Below, one piece after another: positions 25,489 through 35,818 of a stretch of DNA of 64,000 bases (position 1 is the stretch's first letter; the number at the start of each line of letters is the position of its first letter). Below the pieces are notes generated by a model that made no database searches, was not told where the DNA came from, and saw nothing but the letters and a program-made list of their open reading frames with translations. Where the stretch lies: positions 1 to 64,000 of the forward strand of contig CAMXIF010000008.1 in assembly GCA_947243845.1 (NCBI GenBank). Direction: 5' to 3'. The position numbers and the translations under genes are program-made. Origin of the DNA: an uncultured bacterium (GTDB lineage Bacteria > Bacillota > Clostridia > Lachnospirales > Lachnospiraceae).

Positions 25489-28400
25489 ATGGAAAATGTG
25501 TTGGAACTTTTTGAAAAACAGACAGCAGACTGGTTTGTCAATACGCTGGGGGAGCCTACTCCGGTGCAGAAAGAAAGCTGGCCGATTATTGCGGCGGGAA
25601 GCCATGCGCTGATTTCCGCGCCCACAGGTACTGGTAAAACGCTGTCGGCTTTTTTTGTATTTTTGGATCAGATGAAGCGGCAGGCACAGGCAGGAGCGTT
25701 GCAGCAGGAACTACAGCTAATCTATGTTTCGCCGCTCAAATCTTTGGCGGCAGATATCAGGGAGAATTTAAAGCGCCCTTTAGAGGGAATCGGCGCCGAA
25801 GAGATCATTTCGGTGGGAATCCGGACGGGGGATACACCCCAGCGTGACAGACAGAGAATGGTTAAGAAACCGCCACATATTCTGATCATCACACCGGAGT
25901 CCTTATATCTGATGCTCACCAGTAAGACAGGACAGAATGTGCTGGCTACGGCCAGGGCGGTGATCATTGATGAACTTCACGCGCTGATTGATACCAAAAG
26001 GGGAGCGCATCTGATGCTTTCTCTGGCAAGGCTGGATTATTTGTGTGGACGGGTCCTGCAGCGTATCGGCTTATCTGCCACGATAGAACCTCTGGAAATA
26101 GCGGCACAGTATCTGGCGCCGGAGGAAGTCAGGATTGCGGCGCCGAATATGAAAAAACAGGTGAAACTGGAAATTTTAAGTCCTTATCCTGATACGGCCA
26201 GAGGCCCCAGAAAGGATCCCGTTTGGGAGGAATTGGGGAAGCTGGTCTATCAGTATTGTCAGGGCAGCCGCAGTGTGATCGCTTTCGTGGAGGGTAGGAG
26301 ATATGCGGAAAAACTCGCATATTATGTAAACTTACTGGGCGGAGATGGATTTGCCAGGGTACATCATGGAAGCCTTTCCAAGGAACAGAGGATGGAAACA
26401 GAATTGCAGCTGCGGGATGGCAGGCTCAGGTTGTTGTGTGCTACATCGTCCATGGAACTGGGAATAGATGTGGGAGAGATCGATCAGGTATTGCAGGTGG
26501 GGTGTCCCCGAACGATTTCGGGAACCATGCAGCGGTTGGGACGGGCAGGTCATAATCCGGGGCGCGTCAGCGTGATGTATCTTTTTCCCAGAATGGCGGC
26601 GGAATGCGTGTCCTGCGGCATGACAGCCCAGCTGGCCAGGGAAGGCGGCATAGAACATGTCAACCCACCTTCGGCGTGTCTGGATGTGTTGGCACAGCAT
26701 CTGGTGTCCATGGCCGCTTTTAGAAGTTATGAAATTGATGAAGTGATGGAGATTTTGCCCAGAGCATGGCCGTTTCGGCAGATTACCAGAGAGGATGTGA
26801 AAGCGGTTCTGGCCATGTTGGCGGGAGACTATGAACATGACAGGGATATTCCGGCGCGTCCCAGGATTCTCTACGACAGGATTCGTGAGCGGGTGGAAGG
26901 AGACGGTTACAGCCGGATGTTAGCAGTATCAGCCGGCGGTACGATTCCCGATAAAGGATTATATACGGTCAGGAATGAGGAAGGGGTTAAACTGGGTGAA
27001 GTGGATGAAGAATTTGTCTACGAATCCCAGACGGGAGACCGTTTTATCCTTGGTTCCTTTGCGTGGAAGATTGTGAATATCAGCCGGGATACAGTGACAG
27101 TGAAACAGGCAAAGATGGAAGGCGCAAGGCTTCCCTTCTGGCATGGAGAGATCAAAGGAAGGGATAAACGGACGGGAGAGGCATTCGGGCGTATATTTCG
27201 CTCTTTGCAGGGCGCTTATGAGGATGGGAAACTACAGGAAGCGCTTGGAGGGTTAGGACTGGATGAAGCAGCGGCTTGTCTGGCAGCCGGTTATCTGGAG
27301 CGGCAGATTAAGGCGGCAGGGAGCCTGCCGGATCATGAGACATTGATTGTGGAACACTTTAGGGATACGGTGGGAAACAGCCAGATGATGGTACATTCCA
27401 TGTTTGGAAGACGGATCAATGCGCCGTTGTCTCTTCTTGCAGCACAGACAGCCAGGGAAGAATTAGGTATGGAAATCGGCAGTGTGGATGAGGAAGATGG
27501 TTTTCTGCTATATTCTTATGGCAATCGGAGTCTGCCGGAAAGATTGCTTCAGAGGATTGATGCAGATGCCTGCTTGAGGAAACTGGAGATTTTGCTGCCG
27601 GCTACACCACTTTTTAATATGGCGTTTCGCTATAATAGCGGTCGGGCCTTGATGATGGGCGTGAGGAAAAATGGGAGACAACCGTTGTGGATGCAGAGAC
27701 TTAAGAGCGCAGAGATGCTGGAACAGGTGGTCAGAGAAAAAGAGCATCCACTGATTCGGGAGACCAGGAGAGAGTGTATGCAGCAACTGTGGGATGCAGT
27801 AGGTGTGCAGGAACTTCTCTATGATATCCGCAGCGGTGCGGTTAAGATTCGGGAAATCTATACGGACATACCGTCACCCATGTCGCTTCCTTTGCAATGG
27901 AGCCAGGAAGCAGCGGTTATGTATGATTATGCGCCAACGCCGAGAGGAATTCACGGGGCGGTAGAGGAGGCATTAAAGAAGGAAAAGCATCTGATACAGC
28001 CGGGAGACAGTGAATTGACAGAGGTGCAGGAGAGAAGCCGCCTGCCCCAAGATGAAAAACAACTGCACACGCTTCTCATGACAGAGGGCGATCTGGCGGC
28101 CGGAGAACTGGAAATCCCGGTGGAATGGCTAGACAATCTGGCGCAGCAAGGCAGGGTGCTGTACCTGGAACAAGGGTTATGGATCGCGGCTGAGAAAGAG
28201 GCAGAATATGCCTGTGCGCTTGAAAAAACAGAGGAACAGGAGAATGGACAGTTTGTCAAAGAGCAGCTTCACATTGTAAGACGTATGCTGCGCTACAGAG
28301 GCGGTGCGGATGCCGGGCAGACAGCAGACCGTTATGGCTGGCCGGTGGAGATGGCAGAGAAAATTTTGGAAGAATTGTGCCGGCAGAAGGCGGCGGTGAA

Positions 28401-29628
28401 ACAGGATGGGAGATATTACCATGCGGTGTTATACAGGCGTGCCAGGGTTCGGACACTGAAAAACAGACGGGAGGAGATTCAGACCTGTGCCGGCGAACAT
28501 TATGCTGCACTGATGCTGTCTCAGCTGGAATCCGGGGCACCGGCGGCTGAATGTGTGCAGAATACAATCAGACAGTATGCAGGAATGACATTTCCTGCGG
28601 CATATTGGGAAAAGATTTTGCTGCCCGGCCGGGTGAGAAATTACAGACCTTCCCTGCTGGATGCTTTCCTGTCAGAAGGAGAGTTTTTCTGGCATATGGA
28701 GACAAAGGGCGGCCTACGGTTTGACTGTCAGTCGGCCGTTGACTGGGAGACGGACAAGCCGCGCGAGGAGTTGACGAGGGAAGGACTGACGGAGGAAGAA
28801 CGCGTTATCTATGAAGCAATCGTCAGACGAGGCGCCTGTTTTATGCAGTCGTTGAATGATCTGCTCCCGGCACAGTCACCGTATGATACCCTGCTTTCCC
28901 TGCAGGAGAAGGGGCTTGTCTATGCGGATAGTTTCTTGCCGGTGCGGCAGTGGATCGATCGGGAAAAGACGAAGAAGGCTGTAGTGAAGCAGCGCGTTAA
29001 TCTGCGGGTGAAGGCATTGCAGACGGGAAGATGGGATATTGTCAGACCAGTACGGGAGAAGACTATAGAAGAAAAACTGGAAGCCTGTTCCTGTGTCAGT
29101 CCCATTATCAGCAAAGAAACTGCAGCTGCCTGTGGGCTTTCCTGGCAGGAGGCACTGTCGGTGCTTCGGATCTGGGAGTACACGGGACAGGCAAGGCGGG
29201 GATATTTTGTCAAAGAACTTTCCGGTGCACAGTTTATTCTGAGCAAGGATTATGAGAGTGTGCTGCGCAGGCTGCATGACCCGGAGAAAAAGCTTATCTG
29301 GGTCAATGCGGTAGATCCGGTTCAGCTTTGGGGAAACATACTGCCCCATAGGGAGGGACGTGGCTTCATTCATGTACCAGGGACGGCTGTTGCCTGTTAT
29401 GGCGGAATACCGGTGGCTGTGATGGAGAGACAGGGAAAGGTCTTACGAGTCTGGCAGGAGGAACTGTTGGAGGAATGCATGCAGCTTTTTGCGGAGAAGT
29501 TCAGGCAGGGCAGTATCTTTGCCGGTATAAAGCGGATTGTGGTGAAAGAATATCCGGATACGGCGGGCGAGGCTCTGCGGCAGGCGGGATTCAGGAAAGA
29601 GATGCAGGATTATGTACTGTATTTATAA
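25489..29628 (+). CDS. lhr: Large Lhr-type DEAD/DEAH helicase
   Basis: 1379 residues. Helicase core motifs: Walker A SAPTGTGKT at about 43-51, Walker B/DExH VIIDELHALIDTKRG at about 158, motif III LSATIEP, motif V TSSMELGIDVGEID, motif VI QRLGRAGHNPG. An Lhr winged-helix and beta-barrel region follows, then a long C-terminal part. This is the full-length Lhr layout, a 3'-5' DNA helicase linked to repair. No strong ribosome site precedes ATG 25489. The gene is followed after 14 bases by a YbaK-type gene. Confidence 0.93.
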   Translation: MENVLELFEKQTADWFVNTLGEPTPVQKESWPIIAAGSHALISAPTGTGKTLSAFFVFLDQMKRQAQAGALQQELQLIYVSPLKSLAADIRENLKRPLEGIGAEEIISVGIRTGDTPQRDRQRMVKKPPHILIITPESLYLMLTSKTGQNVLATARAVIIDELHALIDTKRGAHLMLSLARLDYLCGRVLQRIGLSATIEPLEIAAQYLAPEEVRIAAPNMKKQVKLEILSPYPDTARGPRKDPVWEELGKLVYQYCQGSRSVIAFVEGRRYAEKLAYYVNLLGGDGFARVHHGSLSKEQRMETELQLRDGRLRLLCATSSMELGIDVGEIDQVLQVGCPRTISGTMQRLGRAGHNPGRVSVMYLFPRMAAECVSCGMTAQLAREGGIEHVNPPSACLDVLAQHLVSMAAFRSYEIDEVMEILPRAWPFRQITREDVKAVLAMLAGDYEHDRDIPARPRILYDRIRERVEGDGYSRMLAVSAGGTIPDKGLYTVRNEEGVKLGEVDEEFVYESQTGDRFILGSFAWKIVNISRDTVTVKQAKMEGARLPFWHGEIKGRDKRTGEAFGRIFRSLQGAYEDGKLQEALGGLGLDEAAACLAAGYLERQIKAAGSLPDHETLIVEHFRDTVGNSQMMVHSMFGRRINAPLSLLAAQTAREELGMEIGSVDEEDGFLLYSYGNRSLPERLLQRIDADACLRKLEILLPATPLFNMAFRYNSGRALMMGVRKNGRQPLWMQRLKSAEMLEQVVREKEHPLIRETRRECMQQLWDAVGVQELLYDIRSGAVKIREIYTDIPSPMSLPLQWSQEAAVMYDYAPTPRGIHGAVEEALKKEKHLIQPGDSELTEVQERSRLPQDEKQLHTLLMTEGDLAAGELEIPVEWLDNLAQQGRVLYLEQGLWIAAEKEAEYACALEKTEEQENGQFVKEQLHIVRRMLRYRGGADAGQTADRYGWPVEMAEKILEELCRQKAAVKQDGRYYHAVLYRRARVRTLKNRREEIQTCAGEHYAALMLSQLESGAPAAECVQNTIRQYAGMTFPAAYWEKILLPGRVRNYRPSLLDAFLSEGEFFWHMETKGGLRFDCQSAVDWETDKPREELTREGLTEEERVIYEAIVRRGACFMQSLNDLLPAQSPYDTLLSLQEKGLVYADSFLPVRQWIDREKTKKAVVKQRVNLRVKALQTGRWDIVRPVREKTIEEKLEACSCVSPIISKETAAACGLSWQEALSVLRIWEYTGQARRGYFVKELSGAQFILSKDYESVLRRLHDPEKKLIWVNAVDPVQLWGNILPHREGRGFIHVPGTAVACYGGIPVAVMERQGKVLRVWQEELLEECMQLFAEKFRQGSIFAGIKRIVVKEYPDTAGEALRQAGFRKEMQDYVLYL

Positions 29629-29642
29629 AGGAGGAGTATAAG

Positions 29643-30113
29643 ATGGCAATAGAGAACGTTAAGGCGTATTTCAGAAAGTATGGTATAGAAGAAAAGATTC
29701 TGGAATTCGATGTGTCCAGTGCAACGGTAGAACTGGCGGCGGAAGCCCTGCATTGTGAGCCGCAGCGGATCGCGAAGACCTTGTCTTTCCTGGTAGCGGA
29801 ACGTCCGGTATTGATTGTGGCGGCGGGGGATGCTAAGGTAGATAATCATAAATTTAAAGAACAGTTTGCCACCAAAGCGAAGATGCTCTCGCCCGATCAG
29901 GTGGAGGAATTGGTCGGCCATGCGGTGGGAGGAGTCTGTCCCTTTGCGGTGAAAGACGGGGTGATAGTGTATCTGGATGTGTCTTTGCAACGTTTTGAGA
30001 CAGTGTTTCCTGCTTGTGGAAGCGCTAACAGCGCGATAGAACTCACAATCCCGCAGTTAGAGCAGTATTCCGGGTATACGGAGTGGATAGACGTGTGTAA
30101 AGGATATCTTTGA
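29643..30113 (+). CDS. YbaK/EbsC-type aminoacyl-tRNA deacylase
   Basis: 156 residues, cytosolic. The YbaK fold hydrolyses mischarged tRNA such as Cys- or Ala-tRNA(Pro). Seen: AKTLSFLVAERPVLIVAAGDAKVDNHKFKEQF, the conserved core with an essential Lys, then GHAVGGVCPFAVKDGVIVYLD and GSANSAIELT. AAGGAGG precedes ATG 29643; a longer frame upstream overlaps the helicase end and is not used. The exact substrate is not readable. Confidence 0.9.
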   Translation: MAIENVKAYFRKYGIEEKILEFDVSSATVELAAEALHCEPQRIAKTLSFLVAERPVLIVAAGDAKVDNHKFKEQFATKAKMLSPDQVEELVGHAVGGVCPFAVKDGVIVYLDVSLQRFETVFPACGSANSAIELTIPQLEQYSGYTEWIDVCKGYL

Positions 30114-30158
30114 TGGTATTGGGACGGTAATAACAGTTTTGAAAGAGAAAGGGAAATC

Positions 30159-31397
30159 ATGGAAAGAGTAATCGAAAATTTTTTGGAGTATGTAAAAATA
30201 GATACACAGTCTTCAGAGGAGAGTACAAGTACGCCCTCTACCTCTAAGCAGCACGATCTCGCGGCAGTTTTGGAGAGACAGTTACAGGAGATGGGAGCGC
30301 AGGATATCGTCTATGATAAGGAACATTGTTATCTCTACGCTTCGATTCCAGCCACGGCAGGCTGTGAGCAGGCGCCGGTGATTGGATTTATCGCCCATAT
30401 GGATACCTCTCCGGCGGTGACGGGGAAGGGAGTAAAGCCACGAATTGTGGAAGAATATGATGGGAAAGATATTGTGTTAAATGAGGAGAAGCATATTGTC
30501 ATGAAAGTGGCGGATTTTCCGGAACTTATTTCTTATCAGGGTAAGAGATTGATTGTTACGGATGGAACCACACTTCTGGGGGCGGATGATAAAGCAGGTG
30601 TGGCGGAAATTATGACGATGACCGAATACTTGCTGCATCATAAGGAGATCAGACATGGCCGGATACGGATCGCTTTTACGCCGGATGAAGAAGTGGGGGC
30701 GGGCGCAGACCACTTTAACGTGGAACAATTTGGTGCGGATTATGCGTACACGGTGGATGGCGGCAGGCTTGGAGAACTGGAGTATGAGAATTTTAATGCA
30801 GCGGGAGCTAAAGTATGGATACATGGGCGGAGCGTTCATCCGGGAGAGGCAAAGGATAAGATGCGAAATGCTATCCTGATGGCACAGGAGTTTCAGGCAA
30901 TGCTGCCGGTATCAGAGAATCCCATGTATACCTGCAGTTATGAAGGGTTCTATCATCTGGATCAGCTGCGTGGCACTGTGGAGGAAACCGTGGCGGAATA
31001 CATTATCAGAGACCATGACCGGGAGAAGTTCGAGAAAAAGAAAGAGACCTTTGTACAGGTTGGGGAGTATTTGAACAAAAAATATGGGGCGGGAACCTTT
31101 GATATTGAGATAAAGGATTCCTATTACAATATGAAAGAGATTATTGTTAAGCATATGCATCTGGTGGAGTATGCGAAGGAAGCCATGGAAGAACTGGAAA
31201 TCAGTCCGGTGGTAGTGCCGATCCGCGGCGGCACAGATGGGGCGAGACTTTCCTTTATGGGTCTGCCTTGCCCGAATCTGTGTACAGGCGGCCAGAACTT
31301 TCATGGCCGGTTTGAATATGCCTGTGCGGATGAGATGGAGATGATCGTGAGTCTTTTAATCAGGATTGCAGAGAAATACGGGGAAAAGCACGATTAG
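30159..31397 (+). CDS. pepT: Peptidase T (tripeptide aminopeptidase)
   Basis: 412 residues, M20 family dinuclear zinc peptidase releasing the N-terminal residue of tripeptides. Metal and catalytic blocks: [56 protein letters not shown] and the final [20 protein letters not shown]. These are PepT-specific. The TAG stop overlaps the stop of the convergent PanE-like gene by three bases. Confidence 0.95.
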   Translation: MERVIENFLEYVKIDTQSSEESTSTPSTSKQHDLAAVLERQLQEMGAQDIVYDKEHCYLYASIPATAGCEQAPVIGFIAHMDTSPAVTGKGVKPRIVEEYDGKDIVLNEEKHIVMKVADFPELISYQGKRLIVTDGTTLLGADDKAGVAEIMTMTEYLLHHKEIRHGRIRIAFTPDEEVGAGADHFNVEQFGADYAYTVDGGRLGELEYENFNAAGAKVWIHGRSVHPGEAKDKMRNAILMAQEFQAMLPVSENPMYTCSYEGFYHLDQLRGTVEETVAEYIIRDHDREKFEKKKETFVQVGEYLNKKYGAGTFDIEIKDSYYNMKEIIVKHMHLVEYAKEAMEELEISPVVVPIRGGTDGARLSFMGLPCPNLCTGGQNFHGRFEYACADEMEMIVSLLIRIAEKYGEKHD

Positions 31398-32320
31398 TTA
31401 TGCGGCATTTCCGCCTCCATTTCTTTGATCTTATCATACAGCATTTGATTGACGGGAACATCCAGACCATATTCTTTGGCCATGGTAATCACGGTCCCGG
31501 CAAAGAGATCGACCTCAGTGCGTCTTTTCAGAATACCATCCTGACGCATAGATGGCATTCCGTCCGGATTCAGAGTATCTATCAGGGACACATAGTTGTT
31601 AAGGTCGTCTCTGGTAACACCGGTATTAGCACAGATGGAAAGGTTTAATACTTCTTCCATTGCAGCGATCATCATATCACGTTGTTTACCGGCTTCCTGA
31701 ACAGTTTTGTAGGTGCCTTCAGAGACCATGACAACCTGATTGACGCCTACGTTCAGCATCCATTTTCCCCACAGACGGTGTATGATATCTTCCTCCACAA
31801 TGCAGGGAATACCGGCAGTGTGGAGAAGCGTTTCCACCTGCTCAAGATAGGGACGCTTAGATGACTCGGGGGTGCCGATTCTCAGTTCGCCAATATGGGC
31901 GTAGGTCAGTTCGTTTCCAAGTTTTACGGCATCCATGCCTTGTGCGATACAATGGATGATATGGCCTTGTTTCATCCTGGAAGCAATAATCTCTTCGCTG
32001 CTGATGCCATTTAACAATGAGAGAATAATTGTGTTTTCATTTACGGCAGGGCGGGAGAGTTCGATTGCCTCTTCCAGGGCTGTGCCCTTGACAGCGAAAA
32101 TCAGAAAATCGGCCGGTTCTGCTTTGGAAGCCATCTGAAAATCGCAGAGCTTTCCGTTACAGTAGACACTTTCTGTCTTGTATTTGTGGATACGTTCTTT
32201 GTCCGCCAGAAAGGTGACAGACTCCCGTCCAAGTTTTTGGGTGAAGATATCGCCGTACAGGATACCTAGCGCTCCCATGCCAATGATGGTGATAGATGGT
32301 GTTGCTGATAATTGTTTCAT
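31394..32320 (-). CDS. Ketopantoate reductase-family protein (PanE/ApbA type)
   Basis: 308 residues. N-terminal Rossmann motif [17 protein letters not shown] (GxGxxG for NADPH), [29 protein letters not shown], and C-terminal helical domain with [14 protein letters not shown], a block containing the conserved Lys and Asn of PanE. ATG 32320 is chosen because GGAGG lies 9 bases upstream. PanE reduces ketopantoate in pantothenate synthesis, but several paralogues exist in Clostridia and no panB/panC is near, so the substrate is uncertain. Confidence 0.85.
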   Translation of the reverse strand: MKQLSATPSITIIGMGALGILYGDIFTQKLGRESVTFLADKERIHKYKTESVYCNGKLCDFQMASKAEPADFLIFAVKGTALEEAIELSRPAVNENTIILSLLNGISSEEIIASRMKQGHIIHCIAQGMDAVKLGNELTYAHIGELRIGTPESSKRPYLEQVETLLHTAGIPCIVEEDIIHRLWGKWMLNVGVNQVVMVSEGTYKTVQEAGKQRDMMIAAMEEVLNLSICANTGVTRDDLNNYVSLIDTLNPDGMPSMRQDGILKRRTEVDLFAGTVITMAKEYGLDVPVNQMLYDKIKEMEAEMPHN

Positions 32321-32384
32321 GTAATAGACCTCCGTGTTCATAATAAAAAGGAAAGGCTTGCGGATGCAAGGAGAGGAACTAACT

Positions 32385-32798
32385 ATGTGGTTTTGGTTTG
32401 CATTATTATCGGCAGTGTTTGCAGCACTGACTTCCATTCTCGCCAAAGTGGGTATTGAGGGTGTCAATTCTAATCTGGCAACGGCCATTCGGACAGTTGT
32501 CGTAGTGGTGATGGCCTGGGGAATGGTGTTTTTAACAAACACACAAAACGGCCTTGCCCAGATAAGCAGAAAAAGCTGGATTTTCTTAATCTTATCCGGG
32601 TTGGCAACAGGGGCGTCCTGGCTTTGTTATTATAGGGCCCTCCAGATTGGTGAGGCATCTAAAGTCGTCCCGATAGACAAACTCAGTGTAGTCATTACGC
32701 TGATTCTGGCCTTTGTTTTTCTCCATGAATCATTTACGGCAAAGTCGTTTGCCGGCAGTGTCCTGATCACAGTCGGGACGCTAATCATGGTGCTTTAA
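32385..32798 (+). CDS. Half-size EamA family transporter
   Basis: 137 residues with five hydrophobic helices and a single EamA domain: MWFWFALLSAVFAALTSILAKVG, TGASWLCYYRALQIGEASKV, VVITLILAFVFLHES. Full EamA exporters have two such domains, so this would act as a dimer. ATG 32385 follows AAGGAGAGG; an earlier in-frame ATG at 32334 lacks a site. It is divergent from the PanE-like gene, with 64 bp between the starts. Confidence 0.88.
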   Translation: MWFWFALLSAVFAALTSILAKVGIEGVNSNLATAIRTVVVVVMAWGMVFLTNTQNGLAQISRKSWIFLILSGLATGASWLCYYRALQIGEASKVVPIDKLSVVITLILAFVFLHESFTAKSFAGSVLITVGTLIMVL

Positions 32799-32818
32799 CA
32801 GATGTTTTAGCATAGGAA

Positions 32819-33226
32819 TCAGGAGTTGCCAGGCGCCAGTCTGTTGATCCGCAGGATTTCCACAATGGTGTCCATGCCGTCTTGCAGCTTTGTGATATCT
32901 CTTTTCGTATTTTGAGCGAAAGTACGGAAAGAGAGGTCGAGATTCTCTAGTTTCTCGATGGTTTTATTTAGTTTGACATCCAAATATTTAAAATTATCAT
33001 CGGCGCGGTCGAGCCGAGCATCCATATGGCTGAGTCTCTCTTCTACATGAGAAAGCCGGGTATCCATATGGTCGAGTCGCTCATGGATGGGCGTGAGTTC
33101 TGCCTTAAGTTTCTGATCCAACATATTAGAAATTGCCTGAAGATCGCGTTGCGTCAGAGCCACAAAGATTTCCTCCTTTTCCAATGAGATAATTGCGGGT
33201 TGCTGAATGTTTTGGTTTGTATTCAT
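32819..33226 (-). CDS. Coiled-coil protein, function unknown
   Basis: 135 residues, soluble, no signal peptide. Residues 40-105 form a strong coiled coil with repeated HxxxRLxHM/VxxRL heptads, as in tail-fibre-like or structural proteins of unknown role. The N-terminus MNTNQNIQQPAIISLEKEEI is followed by LTQRDLQAISNMLDQKL. A GGGAGA site precedes ATG 33226. I do not recognise a family with a known function. Confidence 0.75.
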   Translation of the reverse strand: MNTNQNIQQPAIISLEKEEIFVALTQRDLQAISNMLDQKLKAELTPIHERLDHMDTRLSHVEERLSHMDARLDRADDNFKYLDVKLNKTIEKLENLDLSFRTFAQNTKRDITKLQDGMDTIVEILRINRLAPGNS

Positions 33227-33438
33227 CTTATCTCCCTTCGTCTGTCAGCAAGGAAAGCTGATACTTAAGAAGGTCTGTTTTCCCTGCCTGTGTGAATAGT
33301 TTATTGGTAAGCAAGGATTCTAAAACAGATAAAATATCATAATGTGATATTTTAAAGAAAAAAGAATAAATGAAATTCCGTTAGAATATCAATGCTGTAG
33401 TAAAATGATATCAGCATTGCAGTGAAATGTCAAGGGCA

Positions 33439-33493
33439 TTTATCAAAAAAAGTAATCCGTAATTTAGAAAAGAGGATTACTTTTTTTGATAAA
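33439..33493. terminator. Perfect 20-bp-stem terminator, active in both directions
   Basis: Positions 33439-33458 and 33474-33493 are exact reverse complements with a 15-base loop; each arm includes a run of seven A or T. It lies just after the stop of the minus-strand serine hydrolase. Nearby 33387-33430 holds two imperfect 22-bp direct repeats, each beginning ATATCA; nothing else is seen in this 276-base gap. Confidence 0.85.
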
Positions 33494-33502
33494 GTAAGTA
33501 AT

Positions 33503-34678
33503 TTAATCTAATGCCGAAAAAACAATGTTGCGTATTTTTCTTGTGTAGGCGGTGGTGCCTGTATCGGTTTTTTGAAGCATGAGTAAGAGGGTCATATCAT
33601 CGGCAGGATCAATTGTCATATAAGTACCCATCCAGCCATCCCAGCCAAATTCTCCATGACGGCTTATAGAGATGGCGGCGCCGGGATCTCTCATGATACG
33701 CATCAGATTGGCATAGCTGCATCCGGAGAGACTTTCCCACTGCCAGACGTAAGTATCGAGAGCCGGGGCTAGGTGGGCGTTTGTCATAAAGTCAACTGTC
33801 TGCGGGGAGAGGAGAGTGACATTTTCAAAACTTCCTCTCTGTAGGAGCATTTGTGCAAAACGGGCATAATCATCAATGGTAGAGACCAGCCCTGCACCGC
33901 CGGATTCAAAAGCGGGAGGTGTCTTCATATCATTGCTGATACCGAGACGGGGAAAATGGAATTCTTCCAATCCTTTACCAATATCCTGGTAGGCTTTGGA
34001 GAGACGGGACTGTTTTTCCGGCGGAACAAAAAAGCCCGTGTCAAACATATTAAGGGGTTCAAATATACGTTGTCTTAAAAAATCACCAAAGCGCATGCCG
34101 GAGACAACTTCGATGACGGCGCCAAGTACATCTGCGGACATACCGTAGTGCCATTTTTCACCGGGGTGAAAAGCCAGGGGAATCCTTCCGAGGCGGTTCA
34201 TAATCTCACGGGTGGTCAGTGCATGGGAAGAAGATAAGTTCGTGATTACCTCATCCATAAGCTGATCCGTACGGATCTCTGAAGTGCATCCTTCCCCCGG
34301 ATAAGTCAGTCCGGATGTCATGTTCAGAAGGTCTTGTATAATGACAGGACGTTTTGCAGGTATGAGACCCCCATCTGTCATCACTTCCTGATTACAAAAT
34401 CCTGGCAGATAATCAGAAACCGGATCATACAGGTCAATCCGTCCTTCCTCAAGAAGTATCATTGCGGCAGCTGCCGTGACAGGTTTGGTCATGGAATACA
34501 ATCGGAAAATAGTATCTCTTGTCATCGGCAGTCCGGCCGCAAGATCACGCATACCGGCTTCGTAATAGCATTGTTCCTGTCCGCCCTGCAGGACCATGCA
34601 GTTTACGCCTGAGACAAAACTGGTCTCTGTCATTTCCCATAAAAGTTCCTGCAGGCGGGATAATTTTTGTTGATTCAT
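33503..34678 (-). CDS. Serine hydrolase, class C beta-lactamase-like (EstB family)
   Basis: 391 residues without an obvious signal peptide. The active-site tetrad SMTK in FRLYSMTKPVTAAAAMILLE is the SxxK motif, YGMSADVLG provides the Tyr motif, and HGEFGWDGWMGTY resembles the H/KxG motif. This group includes esterases and peptidases rather than true beta-lactamases. ATG 34678 is used; an in-frame ATG at 34717 is possible and neither has a strong site. Substrate unknown. Confidence 0.88.
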   Translation of the reverse strand: MNQQKLSRLQELLWEMTETSFVSGVNCMVLQGGQEQCYYEAGMRDLAAGLPMTRDTIFRLYSMTKPVTAAAAMILLEEGRIDLYDPVSDYLPGFCNQEVMTDGGLIPAKRPVIIQDLLNMTSGLTYPGEGCTSEIRTDQLMDEVITNLSSSHALTTREIMNRLGRIPLAFHPGEKWHYGMSADVLGAVIEVVSGMRFGDFLRQRIFEPLNMFDTGFFVPPEKQSRLSKAYQDIGKGLEEFHFPRLGISNDMKTPPAFESGGAGLVSTIDDYARFAQMLLQRGSFENVTLLSPQTVDFMTNAHLAPALDTYVWQWESLSGCSYANLMRIMRDPGAAISISRHGEFGWDGWMGTYMTIDPADDMTLLLMLQKTDTGTTAYTRKIRNIVFSALD

Positions 34679-34784
34679 ACAATTCTTCACTTCGCTTTCT
34701 GTACTCAATACACACATTTTTTCTTTTATGCCTGTTGTATTAAATATAGCATAAAAGCTTCCTGCGGACAATCAGAAAAGAGCC

Positions 34785-34830
34785 GCTCCCCATAACTGAA
34801 AATCAGTTATAGAGGGCGGCCCCTTATAAT
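34785..34830 (-). terminator. Terminator between the DUF6033 gene and the serine hydrolase
   Basis: A roughly 20-bp imperfect stem around an AAA loop (AGAGCCGCTCCCCATAACTGA against its near complement), with TCTTTTC following in the minus direction. It ends the minus-strand gene at 34841. Confidence 0.7.
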
Positions 34831-34840
34831 GTCAGCTGAT

Positions 34841-35572
34841 TTAAATGCTTAAATCCAAATGCCCGCCAGGCATTGGAACAGTAGTCTGTTCTTTGACCTC
34901 ATCCCAATTAAAATTGGTAATTTTTTGAAGAAGTTCTTCTGTGCTGTCTGCATAGACCGTGGCGCGTTTGCTATGTTCATAGTTGTATTTGTCCTGCCCT
35001 TTGTCAGCAGCCTTTGCAGCGGCTTCTTTTGCAGCTTCTTTCTTGTCTTCCCGAATCTTATCCACGAACTCTTTCTGGCGCTCGCCGGCTTTTTCAAGTT
35101 CTGCAAAATAGGAGACTTTGCCATCTTTGCCAATGGAAACGCCGAGGCTTACAACTTCATCCTCTTTACCAGAGTCTTTCAATTCTTCTTTCATTTCATC
35201 GAGTTTGCCCACTGCCTCATCGAGCAGCGCAAGATTTTGTTTCTTGACATCTTCGTCCTCTGCCATGCGCTCTAATTCTTCGGGATCGATCAGTACGCTG
35301 TAATCTTTGGAACCGCGGGAGAGATAGGAAGCTGCCTCTTCTTCACTGTCATATTCAGCAACAAAAAAGTCCATGTTACTATACTGCTTTTTCAGATCCT
35401 GTAAAAGAGCCTTGGCCTTATCGCTTAACTGTGGTGTATTCTGACCGGCCTTTTTGGTGTCAGCAGTCTTTTGGGATGTGCCAGTCTTTTCGGACTTAGT
35501 ATCCTTTCTGCTTTGTACGCTGTTATTGTAATAGTTGTTTTGGAATGTGTTATATCCGGCTACCTTGTTCAT
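34841..35572 (-). CDS. DUF6033-like protein, function unknown
   Basis: 243 residues, hydrophilic. The N-terminus is Asn/Ser-rich (YNTFQNNYYNNSVQ), followed by LSDKAKALLQDLKKQYSNMDFFVAEYDSEEEA and SRGSKDYSVLIDPEELERMAEDEDV, then a charged coiled coil and a C-terminal NFNWDEVKEQ segment. I recall this layout as the DUF6033 family found mainly in Lachnospiraceae; the function is unknown. ATG 35572 follows AAGGAGGG. Upstream, ACGATATAT at 35647-35655 on this strand, with TTAAG further up, is loosely like a flagellar sigma factor promoter. Confidence 0.8.
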   Translation of the reverse strand: MNKVAGYNTFQNNYYNNSVQSRKDTKSEKTGTSQKTADTKKAGQNTPQLSDKAKALLQDLKKQYSNMDFFVAEYDSEEEAASYLSRGSKDYSVLIDPEELERMAEDEDVKKQNLALLDEAVGKLDEMKEELKDSGKEDEVVSLGVSIGKDGKVSYFAELEKAGERQKEFVDKIREDKKEAAKEAAAKAADKGQDKYNYEHSKRATVYADSTEELLQKITNFNWDEVKEQTTVPMPGGHLDLSI

Positions 35573-35768
35573 GTCTGTGCCCTCCTTAGCATAATCTGTA
35601 AATCCATTTACCGAATAGTGGACGCAAATACCCACCTGTTACCTTATATATCGTAATATGGATGTTTTTTCTTAATAGGTTCTATGATAAAAAAGGTAAA
35701 TTCTCTCGGAAATAATCTTTCGAGCGCCGCCTTGCGGCTCACGGAAATAGGGGAAGAGGTTGTTATAT

Positions 35769-35816
35769 AAAAAGACAGGCGATTCAATTTATGTAAACTG
35801 AATCGCCTGTCTTTTT
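35769..35816. terminator. Perfect 18-bp-stem terminator
   Basis: Positions 35769-35786 and 35799-35816 are exact reverse complements with a 12-base loop and A/T runs at both ends. It directly follows the stop (35819) of the small minus-strand gene, supporting that this gene is real. Confidence 0.88.
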
Positions 35817-35818
35817 AA

